A stretch of 64,000 nt of DNA from Novosphingobium mangrovisedimenti (GTDB lineage Bacteria > Pseudomonadota > Alphaproteobacteria > Sphingomonadales > Sphingomonadaceae), in the NCBI RefSeq assembly GCF_025153475.1, contig NZ_JANZXA010000002.1, forward strand, positions 1 through 64,000, read 5' to 3'. Shown one piece after another: positions 54,454-61,794 of this stretch. The notes beneath the pieces are model-generated. The model saw nothing but the letters and a program-made list of their open reading frames with translations, had not been told where the DNA came from and did no database searches. Position numbers and translations under genes: made by a program. Positions within the stretch are counted from its first letter, which is position 1. Each line of letters begins with the position of its first letter.

Positions 54454-55347
54454 ATGGCCAATCTCACCCCCCGCGCCGTCTTCGTGACGCGCGAGACCGA
54501 CTACGAACTGCTGATTGCCCGGCACGCGACCCGCGATCAGGCGCGCTTCTTTCTCGAGACGCGAGGCCAGCGGATCGAGGAAGTCGAGGCGCGCCATCAC
54601 CGGTTCCAAGCGGTGCTCGCCTCGGCGCGGGCCGCCGTGCCGGTGGAGTGGCGGCAGGCCCTGGTAAAGCGCGCCGACCTCGACCGCTTCCTCTTCGCGC
54701 CCGACGATGTCGTGGTGCCGGTCGGGCAGGATGGGCTGGTGGCCAACGTCGCCAAGTATCTGGGCGGGCAGCCGGTGATCGGCGTCAATCCAGCCCCCGA
54801 TCTCTATGACGGTGTGCTGGTGCGGATCGCGGTCGAGAACCTGGCAAAGCTCTTTCCCGCCAGTGTCGCCGGGGCAGCCGGGGTCGAGCGCCGTACCATG
54901 GTGCAGGCCACGCTCGACGGTGGCGAAACGCTGACCGCGCTCAATGAAATCTTCGTGGGCCACGGCAGCCACCAGTCCGCGCGCTATCGCATCGAAGCCG
55001 GCGGCATGACGGAAGACCACAGCTCGTCAGGCCTGATCGTCGCGTCGGGCACGGGCGCTACCGGCTGGGCGCGCTCGATTGCCGATGCCACGCATCTGGA
55101 GCTGGCGCTCGGCCTCGAGGAGCGCGCTGTCGGATACTGGGTTCGCGAACCCTTCCCGAGCGTGGCCACCGCCACGGCCATGCGTGCGGGCAAGATCACC
55201 GGCCGCGCGCTGACCGTCACCTCCCGCATGAACGACGGCGGCGTGATCTTCGCCGATGGTATCGAGCAGGACTTCATCGGCTTCGACTGGGGCCGCAGCG
55301 TGCAGATCGCGCCCGCCACGCGTTCCCTTCACCTCGTGATCGGGTAA
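54454..55347 (+). CDS. NAD-kinase-like protein
   Basis: A protein of 297 residues with an AGAGAGG site ahead of the [21 protein letters not shown] near 87 replaces the GGDG loop of NAD kinases, [16 protein letters not shown] near 108 follows, and [19 protein letters not shown] near 192 is the second nucleotide-binding motif. The order fits the ATP-NAD kinase fold, though the GQDG change and N-terminus set it apart from housekeeping NadK. It lies 10 bp ahead of pncB, so NAD metabolism is the likely context. It could phosphorylate another substrate. Confidence 0.72.
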   Translation: MANLTPRAVFVTRETDYELLIARHATRDQARFFLETRGQRIEEVEARHHRFQAVLASARAAVPVEWRQALVKRADLDRFLFAPDDVVVPVGQDGLVANVAKYLGGQPVIGVNPAPDLYDGVLVRIAVENLAKLFPASVAGAAGVERRTMVQATLDGGETLTALNEIFVGHGSHQSARYRIEAGGMTEDHSSSGLIVASGTGATGWARSIADATHLELALGLEERAVGYWVREPFPSVATATAMRAGKITGRALTVTSRMNDGGVIFADGIEQDFIGFDWGRSVQIAPATRSLHLVIG

Positions 55348-55357
55348 GGATCGCATC

Positions 55358-56662
55358 ATGACCGTCACCGACATCGCCCAGCGCACATACGACCATAATT
55401 TCCGGCTGGACCCGATCGTCCGCAGCCTGCTCGACACGGACTTCTACAAGCTGCTGATGCTGCAGATGGTCCAGCACATCCACCCGGACGTGCAGGCCAC
55501 CTTCTCGCTGATCAACCGGACGAAATCGGTGCGGCTCGCCGACGTGATCGACGAGGACGAACTGCGCGCCCAGCTCGATCATGCGCGCGGTGTCCGCTTT
55601 ACCAAGAAGGAGCTGATCTGGCTGGCGGGCAACAGCTTCTATGGCAAGCAGCAGATGTTCAGCCCAGACTTCATTGCCTGGCTCGCGGACTTCAAGCTGC
55701 CCGCCTACGACTTACGCAAGGCCAATGGCCAGTATGAACTACAGTTCGAGGGACCATGGACTCACACCATGATGTGGGAGATTCCCGCGCTAGCCATCGT
55801 CAACGAACTGAAATCACGCGCCGCGATGCAAGGCAAGGGCAAGTTCGCGCTCGATATCCTCTATGCCCGCGCCAAGGCACGGCTGTGGGAGAAAGTCGAA
55901 CGGCTGCGCCAGCTCCCCGATCTCGTCATTTCCGATTTCGGCACGCGGCGGCGCCATGGGTTTCTGTGGCAACGCTGGTGCGTCGAAGCGCTCAAGGAAG
56001 GACTGGGCAGCCGCTTTATCGGCACTTCGAACGTCCTGCTGGCCATGGACGCCGATCTGGAAGCGATCGGCACCAATGCGCACGAGCTGCCGATGGTCGC
56101 GGCAGCTCTTGCCGAGAGTGATGAGGCGCTCGCCCGCGCGCCTTATCAGGTTCTTGAGAATTGGCAGCAGCACTACAACGGCAATCTGCTGATCGCCCTT
56201 CCCGATGCCTTCGGCACCACGGCCTTCCTGAAGAACGCCCCCTCTTGGCTGGCCGGTTGGACCGGTTTCCGCCCGGACAGCGCGCCGCCGATCGAGGGCG
56301 GCGAGCAGATCATCCGCTGGTGGCAGGAACAAGGTGTCGATCCGCGCCAAAAGCTGCTGATCTTTTCGGACGGCATGGATATCGACGCGATCGAGGAAAC
56401 CTACCGGCACTTTCACGGCCGCGTGCGCATGAGCTTCGGCTGGGGCACCAACCTGACCAATGATTTCCGAGGCTGCGATCCGGATGGCGCTTCGGGCCTG
56501 GAGCCCATTTCTCTGGTGTGCAAAGTGACATCGGTCAATGGCCGCCCGGCGGTAAAACTATCCGATAATCCCGCCAAGGCGACCGGCGATCCGAAAGAAA
56601 TCGAGCGCTATTTGAGAGTATTTGGGTCTGCTGGCCGCACGCCGTCCGCCGTCGCGGTGTGA
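55358..56662 (+). CDS. pncB: nicotinate phosphoribosyltransferase
   Basis: A protein of 434 residues. NAPRTase motifs are clear: [15 protein letters not shown] near 23, [11 protein letters not shown] near 190, [10 protein letters not shown] near 222, [17 protein letters not shown] near 335 and [12 protein letters not shown] near 360. It converts nicotinate and PRPP to nicotinate mononucleotide in NAD salvage. It is co-transcribed with the NAD-kinase-like gene and convergent with the AAA ATPase, with 7 bp between stops. Confidence 0.95.
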   Translation: MTVTDIAQRTYDHNFRLDPIVRSLLDTDFYKLLMLQMVQHIHPDVQATFSLINRTKSVRLADVIDEDELRAQLDHARGVRFTKKELIWLAGNSFYGKQQMFSPDFIAWLADFKLPAYDLRKANGQYELQFEGPWTHTMMWEIPALAIVNELKSRAAMQGKGKFALDILYARAKARLWEKVERLRQLPDLVISDFGTRRRHGFLWQRWCVEALKEGLGSRFIGTSNVLLAMDADLEAIGTNAHELPMVAAALAESDEALARAPYQVLENWQQHYNGNLLIALPDAFGTTAFLKNAPSWLAGWTGFRPDSAPPIEGGEQIIRWWQEQGVDPRQKLLIFSDGMDIDAIEETYRHFHGRVRMSFGWGTNLTNDFRGCDPDGASGLEPISLVCKVTSVNGRPAVKLSDNPAKATGDPKEIERYLRVFGSAGRTPSAVAV

Positions 56663-56669
56663 CAGTCGT

Positions 56670-58640
56670 TTAGAAGCCGATCGGTTGGATAGCATCGGAC
56701 TTGGCCGCCACTTCGGCACGCAGGCGCGCCACGATTTCATTCGCATCGCGTGTCGGATCATACCGCAACTGGCGGGCAACCACGGCAAGATCGCCCGGCG
56801 TCAGTCCGTGAACTGATGCCAGCGAGGCCGGAGGCTCCATCCCGAAGAAGCCGGCGAAGGCCCTCCCCGCCTTCGCGCCTGAAAGCGCCCGCAGTTCCAG
56901 CTTGAAGACAAAGCGCCGCAGCGTTGCCGGGTCCAGTCTTGCCGCATGGTTGGTGGCCGCCACGACCGGCAGGGGGTGGCGGTCCAGCCATGTCAGCAGT
57001 TCGTTGACCTGGCTGACTTCCCAGTTCGCCCGTGCGGTGCTGCGGTCAAACAGCAGCGAGTCCACTTCGTCGAACAGGAGCACGCATTCCTTGTGCCGCG
57101 CTTCGACAAAAGCTTCCGCGATACGCTGCTCGCTCTCCCCGACCCATTTTGACAGCAGGTCCGAAGTGCGGCGCACCAGCAGCGGACGGTCGAGGACGCG
57201 TGCGAAGTGATGCGCGAGCGCAGTCTTGCCGGTGCCGGGAATACCGGTGAGCAGTAGCGAAACGTTCAAATATTCGGTCTGCCGCAACTGTTCGAACAGC
57301 GGCGCAAGGGGGCGGTCGGTTTCGAACAGGTCGAGATCGACGGGCCCCGGCGCATCGGCCGGAAGGTCGTTTTCATCGCGAAGCGCCTTCACCAGCGAAC
57401 GCGCGGAACGCAGCCCGCCATCGGTTTCACCCGCCAGCCGGGCACCGCGCGTCGAGACGCGCAGGACCGAGGCGGCCTCTGGAGCGCTTTCGAGAAGCCC
57501 GTCCCACCCCGCGCCCGGCGTCACACCCTCTTCCTGCGCGACATGATCCAGCATTCGCAGGGCGACTTTCCTTGTCGGCAAGTCGATCTTGAGTACGTGG
57601 CTCATGCGCCGCAGGATCGCCGGATCGACATTGCCGATCGCGTTGGTGGTCCAGATCACCGGAACCGGGTTGGTTTCCAGCAGGCGGTTGACGAAGACCT
57701 TGCTGCCTTCGCGTCCCCGCATCCAGTCACCCTGCGCAGGCTGGGCATCGCCGATCAGATCCTCCATCTCGTCGAAGATCAGCGCGGCATCGCCCTTCCC
57801 GGCCAGCAGGCGCTGGCCCATCTGGAACGCGGCGATGCGATCACGCCGGTTGGGTTCATCCCCGTCTTCATCGGCTTCCCCGGCACCGTGCAGGGTAAAA
57901 CCAGCGGCGGCGGCCAGACTGCGGGCAAACTCGGTCTTGCCTGTGCCCGGCGGACCGTGGATCAGGATGTTGACGCCCTGGGCACGCTCGCGGCGCCCCC
58001 CTTCGAGCAGACGGCGCAGAAAGTCCGCATCCTCGACATGGGCAAAGGCCGACATCGGCAGCCCTGCCGCATGGCGCGGGCCGACCATCAGTGCGACGAT
58101 TCCAGCTTCGCTCTGCGGCAGCCGGTCGAGCAGGTTTTCGAGCGCCCAGCGCGTTTCGAGCCGCACCTGCCCGCGCCAGTCGGCCCGAAAGGTTGCAAGA
58201 CCGAGACGGAACAGCGGGTTCAACCGCACGCGCCGCTCCGCTTCCTGCGGCTCCGCCCCTGCTGCCTCGCCAATCGTTGCCGGGACGTTGTGACCGGAGC
58301 GGGCCAGGATATCGTCAAGCTCGCCGGGCAGGGACAGGCGGTCGAGTGCGAAAGTCACTTCGACAATCGCACTGTCGACAGGATCGAGGCGCAGCAGCGC
58401 CGAAAGCTCGCGGGCAAGGCGAAGCACGCCGTCGCCGTCATCGGCGCAGCTGCCATCGTCTGCAACCGCGCGCTTTAGCGCCATCCAGGTAAGTTTTTTC
58501 GCCTCCGCGGCCTTGAGGCCGAAGAGCATGCGGCCATGGGTCCGCCCGAATTCGAGCAGATCCTTGGCCGGTTGCGTGGTCGCGTGAACGCCGCGCATGG
58601 CCCGGCGCATCATGCGCCGGATGATCTGAATCTGGTTCAT
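56670..58640 (-). CDS. double-AAA ATPase of the rtc operon
   Basis: A protein of 656 residues from MNQIQIIRRMM at 58640 (GAAGCGAG upstream; an ATG at 58691 adds 17 residues). After a helical N-terminal region of about 225 residues come two AAA modules: Walker A GPPGTGKT near 233 with ALIFDEMEDL near 287, and GIPGTGKT near 460 with VLLFDEVDSLLFDRS near 515. Two intact Walker pairs suggest a working remodeller. It is the last gene of the rtc operon. RtcB-linked AAA proteins are known from comparative genomics of RNA repair, but their substrate is not established. Confidence 0.82.
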   Translation of the reverse strand: MNQIQIIRRMMRRAMRGVHATTQPAKDLLEFGRTHGRMLFGLKAAEAKKLTWMALKRAVADDGSCADDGDGVLRLARELSALLRLDPVDSAIVEVTFALDRLSLPGELDDILARSGHNVPATIGEAAGAEPQEAERRVRLNPLFRLGLATFRADWRGQVRLETRWALENLLDRLPQSEAGIVALMVGPRHAAGLPMSAFAHVEDADFLRRLLEGGRRERAQGVNILIHGPPGTGKTEFARSLAAAAGFTLHGAGEADEDGDEPNRRDRIAAFQMGQRLLAGKGDAALIFDEMEDLIGDAQPAQGDWMRGREGSKVFVNRLLETNPVPVIWTTNAIGNVDPAILRRMSHVLKIDLPTRKVALRMLDHVAQEEGVTPGAGWDGLLESAPEAASVLRVSTRGARLAGETDGGLRSARSLVKALRDENDLPADAPGPVDLDLFETDRPLAPLFEQLRQTEYLNVSLLLTGIPGTGKTALAHHFARVLDRPLLVRRTSDLLSKWVGESEQRIAEAFVEARHKECVLLFDEVDSLLFDRSTARANWEVSQVNELLTWLDRHPLPVVAATNHAARLDPATLRRFVFKLELRALSGAKAGRAFAGFFGMEPPASLASVHGLTPGDLAVVARQLRYDPTRDANEIVARLRAEVAAKSDAIQPIGF

Positions 58641-58753
58641 AAATCTCGCTTCGCGAGCGGCCACGCAAACAGGCGCGGCCGCGTCTTCCATTTCCGGTTA
58701 TGTCGGGAAACCGCGGGCGCGGGCGTCCTAGCCCTGCCGCGGCGAGAAGACGC

Positions 58754-58813
58754 CTAGGCGAAGGGCTGGAACGCGGCGGGCACGGCGCCCGGCAGATAGC
58801 GTAGTTCCAGCAA
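58754..58813 (-). CDS. possible 19-residue peptide ORF
   Basis: TTG at 58813 is preceded by a good AGGAG at 7-nt spacing and opens a 19-codon frame (MLELRYLPGAVPAAFQPFA) ending in TAG. It lies between rtcA and the AAA gene, in a 256-bp spacer otherwise without features. No family is recognised. It may be a real short peptide, a remnant, or chance. Confidence 0.25.
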   Translation of the reverse strand: MLELRYLPGAVPAAFQPFA

Positions 58814-58896
58814 TGCTTTTCTCCTGCGGATGGCGGTATTGCCGTCCGAGCCGCCGCCGTTAGCCGAAAACGGCCTGATTGGCAACGCGTGTCCGG

Positions 58897-59913
58897 CTAG
58901 CCCACCGTTAACAGGTGTTCACCGGCAGGCTGGCGAGCCAACGTGATCCTGCGCCCGGTAAAGCGCTGGGCGATATCGATCGCGGTCAGCGTATGCTGAC
59001 TGGGTTTCACGGTCGTGAAGGCTCCACCGCCCGCCAGAACGAACGGCAGGATCAGTTGATCCGCAAGATAGGGGCCCGCGAAGGCTTGGGCTTCGGCATA
59101 CCCTTTCATCCGCGCAGCCGAGGTCTTGGCCAGCCGTTCGGCGGGCACGCTAAGCTGGCCGAAACCGCTGACAACTTCAGTGACATGGGCATAGCGCGCC
59201 TCCAACATCAAGATCACACCGGGCCCCTGTTCGGCCGGCAGTTCTCGGATACAAAGGGCATTCTCCGGCCAGTCCGGCAAGTCCTTTGCGGCACGCTTCA
59301 CCATGCGATCGGCAATGTCGAACGGCACGCCCGCGAACATGGCCTGTCCGGCCACGCCTTGCGCCACACCGCGCTCGATGCACTCGATGGCGGCAAGGGG
59401 GGCCGGTTCGATATCGATCTCGATCCGCCCGCCGCCGCGCGGGTAGAAACCGTGGCGCACGATCCGCGCGCGGACTTTCGGCCCCATCCGTTCGATCACG
59501 GGCAGGAAGCTCTTCTCGATGAAGTCAAACGGCGGCGCGAGCATGTTGTGCGTACCGCCCTCCAGCACCAGCCGCGAAGGGCCGCCCGCGAGGATCAACG
59601 GCATCAGCACCGTCTGGAGCACAAGGCCCGTGCTGCCCGCCGTGCCGACCGCGAAGTGGTATTCACCGGGCTCCGCCTTGCCCGGCCGGAATTCCAGCTC
59701 GGACGAGCCAACCGCCAGCCCGCGCACTTCCGCACCGGAAATGACGCAAGCCGCTTCTACAGCCGTCACATGCTGGCGCATAAGGCCGGGTTTGGAGCGC
59801 TTGCCCCGGACATGGGTAATACGGAACGGCTCACCGGTAACGAGCGAGAGCGCGCACGAATTGCGCACGATCTGGCCGCCGCCTTCGCCTTCCGATCCGT
59901 CGATGATAATCAT
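58897..59913 (-). CDS. rtcA: RNA 3'-terminal phosphate cyclase RtcA
   Basis: A protein of 338 residues from MIIIDGSEGEGGGQIVRNSC at 59913; an ATG at 59949 would add 12 atypical residues. Family motifs: RGKRSKPGLMRQH near 38, GSTGLVLQTVLMPL near 94, GTHNMLAPPFDF near 119, RHGFYPRGGG near 150 and the C-terminal SQHTLTAIDIAQRF with the adenylated His near 310. RtcA makes 2',3'-cyclic phosphate ends from 3'-phosphates with ATP, preparing ends for RtcB. It follows rtcB by 42 bp. Confidence 0.96.
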   Translation of the reverse strand: MIIIDGSEGEGGGQIVRNSCALSLVTGEPFRITHVRGKRSKPGLMRQHVTAVEAACVISGAEVRGLAVGSSELEFRPGKAEPGEYHFAVGTAGSTGLVLQTVLMPLILAGGPSRLVLEGGTHNMLAPPFDFIEKSFLPVIERMGPKVRARIVRHGFYPRGGGRIEIDIEPAPLAAIECIERGVAQGVAGQAMFAGVPFDIADRMVKRAAKDLPDWPENALCIRELPAEQGPGVILMLEARYAHVTEVVSGFGQLSVPAERLAKTSAARMKGYAEAQAFAGPYLADQLILPFVLAGGGAFTTVKPSQHTLTAIDIAQRFTGRRITLARQPAGEHLLTVG

Positions 59914-59955
59914 GGTACTTTCATTCGATAGGCCATGCAGCCCGCGCAAAGGGGA

Positions 59956-61182
59956 TCACCCCTTCACGCAGACCACCTGCTTCAGTGTATGGACAATCTC
60001 CACCAGATCGGCCTGGGCGGCCATCACGGCTTCGATCGGTTTGTAGGCCCTGGGCGTCTCGTCGATGACGCCCGCGTCCTTGCGGCATTCGACGCCTGCG
60101 GTATCGCGGACATGCTCATCGAGCGTGACCAGCTTCTTCGCCTCGGTGCGCGACATCACACGCCCCGCACCGTGCGAGCAGGAATCGAAGCTCTCCGGGT
60201 TGCCCAGCCCGCGCACGATGAACGACTTGGCGCCCATCGAGCCCGGAATAATCCCCAGCGTACCCTTCGCCGCGCGCACCGCCCCCTTGCGGGTGACGAG
60301 CACGTTTTCGCCGAAATGGTTTTCGCGCGTCACATAGTTGTGATGGCAGTTCACCGCTTCCAGCTCGGCCTCAAAGGGCTTGGCAATCACCCTGCGCAGC
60401 GCGGCGATGACGTTGGTCATCATCATGCGCCGGTTAAGCGCTGCGAAGTCCTGCGCCCAGCCCACCGCCTCGACATAGTCGTCGAAATGGTCGGTCCCTT
60501 CCGGGAAGTAGGCGAGGTCCTGATCGGGCAGGTTGATGTGCCACTTGCGCATGTCCTGCTTGGCCAGTTCGATGAAGAACGAGCCGATCGCATTGCCCAC
60601 GCCGCGCGATCCCGAATGCAGCATCACCCACACGCGCGCCTCCTGATCAAGACACAGCTCGATAAAGTGGTTGCCCGTGCCGAGCGTGCCGAGGTGCACC
60701 ATGTTGTTGGTGTTCTTCAGCTTGGGATATTTCTCGCAAATCCGCTCGAACCGGGCGACGAGCGTGGCCCAGGCCTCGACAATCGCCGGGGGCGGCGAAC
60801 CCCACGAGCCGTTGTCGCGCTTTCCGCGCCCGACGGAGCGCCCATGCGGCACCGCCTGCTCGATGGCAGAGCGCACGCCTTCAAGGCTGTCCGGCAGGTC
60901 ATGCGCCATCAGCGCGGTGCGCGCGGCCATCATGCCGCAGCCGATGTCCACGCCCACGGCCGCCGGGATCACCGCGCCCTTGGTCGGGATCACCGATCCC
61001 ACAGTCGCACCGATCCCCACATGCACGTCGGGCATGGCCGCAACATGCTTGAAGATGAACGGCATCTGCGCCGCGCGCGAAAGCTGATCGTGCGCCTTGT
61101 CGTCCACGGGTACACCACGGGTCCACATCTTGATCGGCACGCCGCCGTCGACATGCCGGTATTCGTAACTGGTCTCGGTCAT
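59956..61182 (-). CDS. rtcB: RNA ligase RtcB
   Basis: A protein of 408 residues from the ATG at 61182 with AAGGAG ahead. Active-site motifs are intact: GVDIGCGMM near 78 (metal Cys), NTNNMVHLGTLGTGNHFIEL near 158, LHSGSRGVGN near 188, GIIPGSMGAKSFIV near 305 and DSCSHGAGRVMSR near 330 with the guanylated His. RtcB joins 3'-phosphate or cyclic-phosphate ends to 5'-OH ends using GTP and Mn, healing RNAs cut by ribotoxins. The Y RNA array ends 30 bp upstream of its start. No archease gene is in view. Confidence 0.97.
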   Translation of the reverse strand: MTETSYEYRHVDGGVPIKMWTRGVPVDDKAHDQLSRAAQMPFIFKHVAAMPDVHVGIGATVGSVIPTKGAVIPAAVGVDIGCGMMAARTALMAHDLPDSLEGVRSAIEQAVPHGRSVGRGKRDNGSWGSPPPAIVEAWATLVARFERICEKYPKLKNTNNMVHLGTLGTGNHFIELCLDQEARVWVMLHSGSRGVGNAIGSFFIELAKQDMRKWHINLPDQDLAYFPEGTDHFDDYVEAVGWAQDFAALNRRMMMTNVIAALRRVIAKPFEAELEAVNCHHNYVTRENHFGENVLVTRKGAVRAAKGTLGIIPGSMGAKSFIVRGLGNPESFDSCSHGAGRVMSRTEAKKLVTLDEHVRDTAGVECRKDAGVIDETPRAYKPIEAVMAAQADLVEIVHTLKQVVCVKG

Positions 61183-61212
61183 GGCCGATCTCCTTGAAAA
61201 CACGTCATAGGT

Positions 61213-61316
61213 GCTGGCGACGAGGTTTGGCGAGACTTCCTGAATTGCTTCAGGCGCGGAATTGAACCGCTCGGCCCGTAGGCCTTACCCGTGTAGTCCC
61301 ACCGGCATTCGCCAGC
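61213..61316 (-). ncRNA. Y RNA D (YrlA-like), short form
   Basis: 104 nt, read leftward. The closing stem GCTGGCGA/TCGCCAGC is perfect. The 5' arm carries GGCGAATG, matching the Ro-binding consensus GNCGAAN(0-1)G, opposite CCTCGTCGCC. The conserved GGACTACA follows. The module keeps a T-arm (GCGG-TTCAATT-CCGC), but the acceptor equivalent is a hairpin CCTGAA-GCAA-TTCAGG capped by a GNRA tetraloop, and no D-arm is seen. It is the nearest to rtcB. Confidence 0.82.
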
Positions 61317-61329
61317 GTTGAAATAGCGT

Positions 61330-61465
61330 GCACGGCGACGAGGTTTGAACAGACATCCCGCTCTATCCGTTTGAGCTACGGGTCCGCAGATGGTGGACCC
61401 GGCGGGATTCGAACCCGCAACCTGGCGATTAACAGTCGATGTAGTCCGTTCGGCATTCGCCGTGC
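61330..61465 (-). ncRNA. Y RNA C (YrlA-like) with the most complete tRNA mimic
   Basis: 136 nt, read leftward. The closing stem GCACGGCGA/TCGCCGTGC is perfect and contains GGCGAATG (Ro motif). GGACTACATC pairs with GATGTCTGTTC further in. The module is a circularly permuted tRNA: T-arm GCGGG-TTCGAAT-CCCGC, acceptor 3' strand CGGGTCC followed by ACCA, a short linker, acceptor 5' strand GGACCCG (7 of 7 pairs), and D-arm GCTC/GAGC. The acceptor and D-arm look like an arginine-type tRNA. The anticodon arm is replaced by the junction to the Ro stem. Confidence 0.88.
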
Positions 61466-61475
61466 TGAATGGGTA

Positions 61476-61636
61476 GCCGTGGCGACGAGGTGTGGTGAGA
61501 CGCGGCCCTTAAGCTACACTCCAATGGCGGGATTCGAACCCGCATCTCCCCTTGACCGTCGCTGGCTTCGGGGCGCTTTAACTCGTCGGACCTTCTGCTT
61601 GGTGGAGGATGTAGTCCCACCGGCATTCGCCACGGC
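61476..61636 (-). ncRNA. Y RNA B (YrlA-like), long form
   Basis: 161 nt, read leftward, the longest of the four. The closing stem GCCGTGGCGA/TCGCCACGGC is perfect, with GGCGAATG and GGACTACATC. The T-arm GCGGG-TTCGAAT-CCCGC is intact. About 45 extra nt with self-complementary potential lie before it (61607-61555). The acceptor/D-arm part (CATTGGAGTG, TAGCTTAAGGGCC) is weaker than in A and C. Confidence 0.82.
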
Positions 61637-61656
61637 AATTCCTGAATTTCGTTAAA

Positions 61657-61787
61657 GGGTCACGGCGACGAGGATTGGAAAGACATCCTGATGCTCTACC
61701 GCTGAGCTACTGCCCCTGAGGACAGGCGGGATTCGAACCCGCGCCAGTCAGATCCTGATGTAGTCCTTCCGGCATTCGCCGTGACCC
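61657..61787 (-). ncRNA. Y RNA A (YrlA-like)
   Basis: 131 nt, read leftward, starting 7 bp after the rsr stop. The closing stem GGGTCACGGCGA/TCGCCGTGACCC is 12 perfect pairs and holds GGCGAATG. A second helix forms from GGAAGGAC..ACATC and GATGTCTTTCC. The tRNA-like module has T-arm GCGGG-TTCGAAT-CCCGC, acceptor CTGTCC/GGGCAG closed by a TCAG tetraloop, and D-arm GCTC-AGCGGTA-GAGC. Bacterial Y RNAs bind Ro60 (Rsr) and tether it to RNases such as PNPase; the tRNA-like part is the known YrlA module type. Confidence 0.88.
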
Positions 61788-61794
61788 TTTGCGT

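Noticed and set aside
61371..61655. Plus-strand open frame of 94 codons with GGIRTRN and MAGFEPASP segments
   Set aside because: It is the reverse strand of the Y RNA array; such peptide strings are typical false translations of T-arm sequence.
61201..61790. Cluster of ordinary tRNA genes
   Set aside because: T-arm and D-arm pieces are in permuted order, no anticodon arms are present, and each unit is enclosed in a Ro-motif stem; Y RNAs explain this better.
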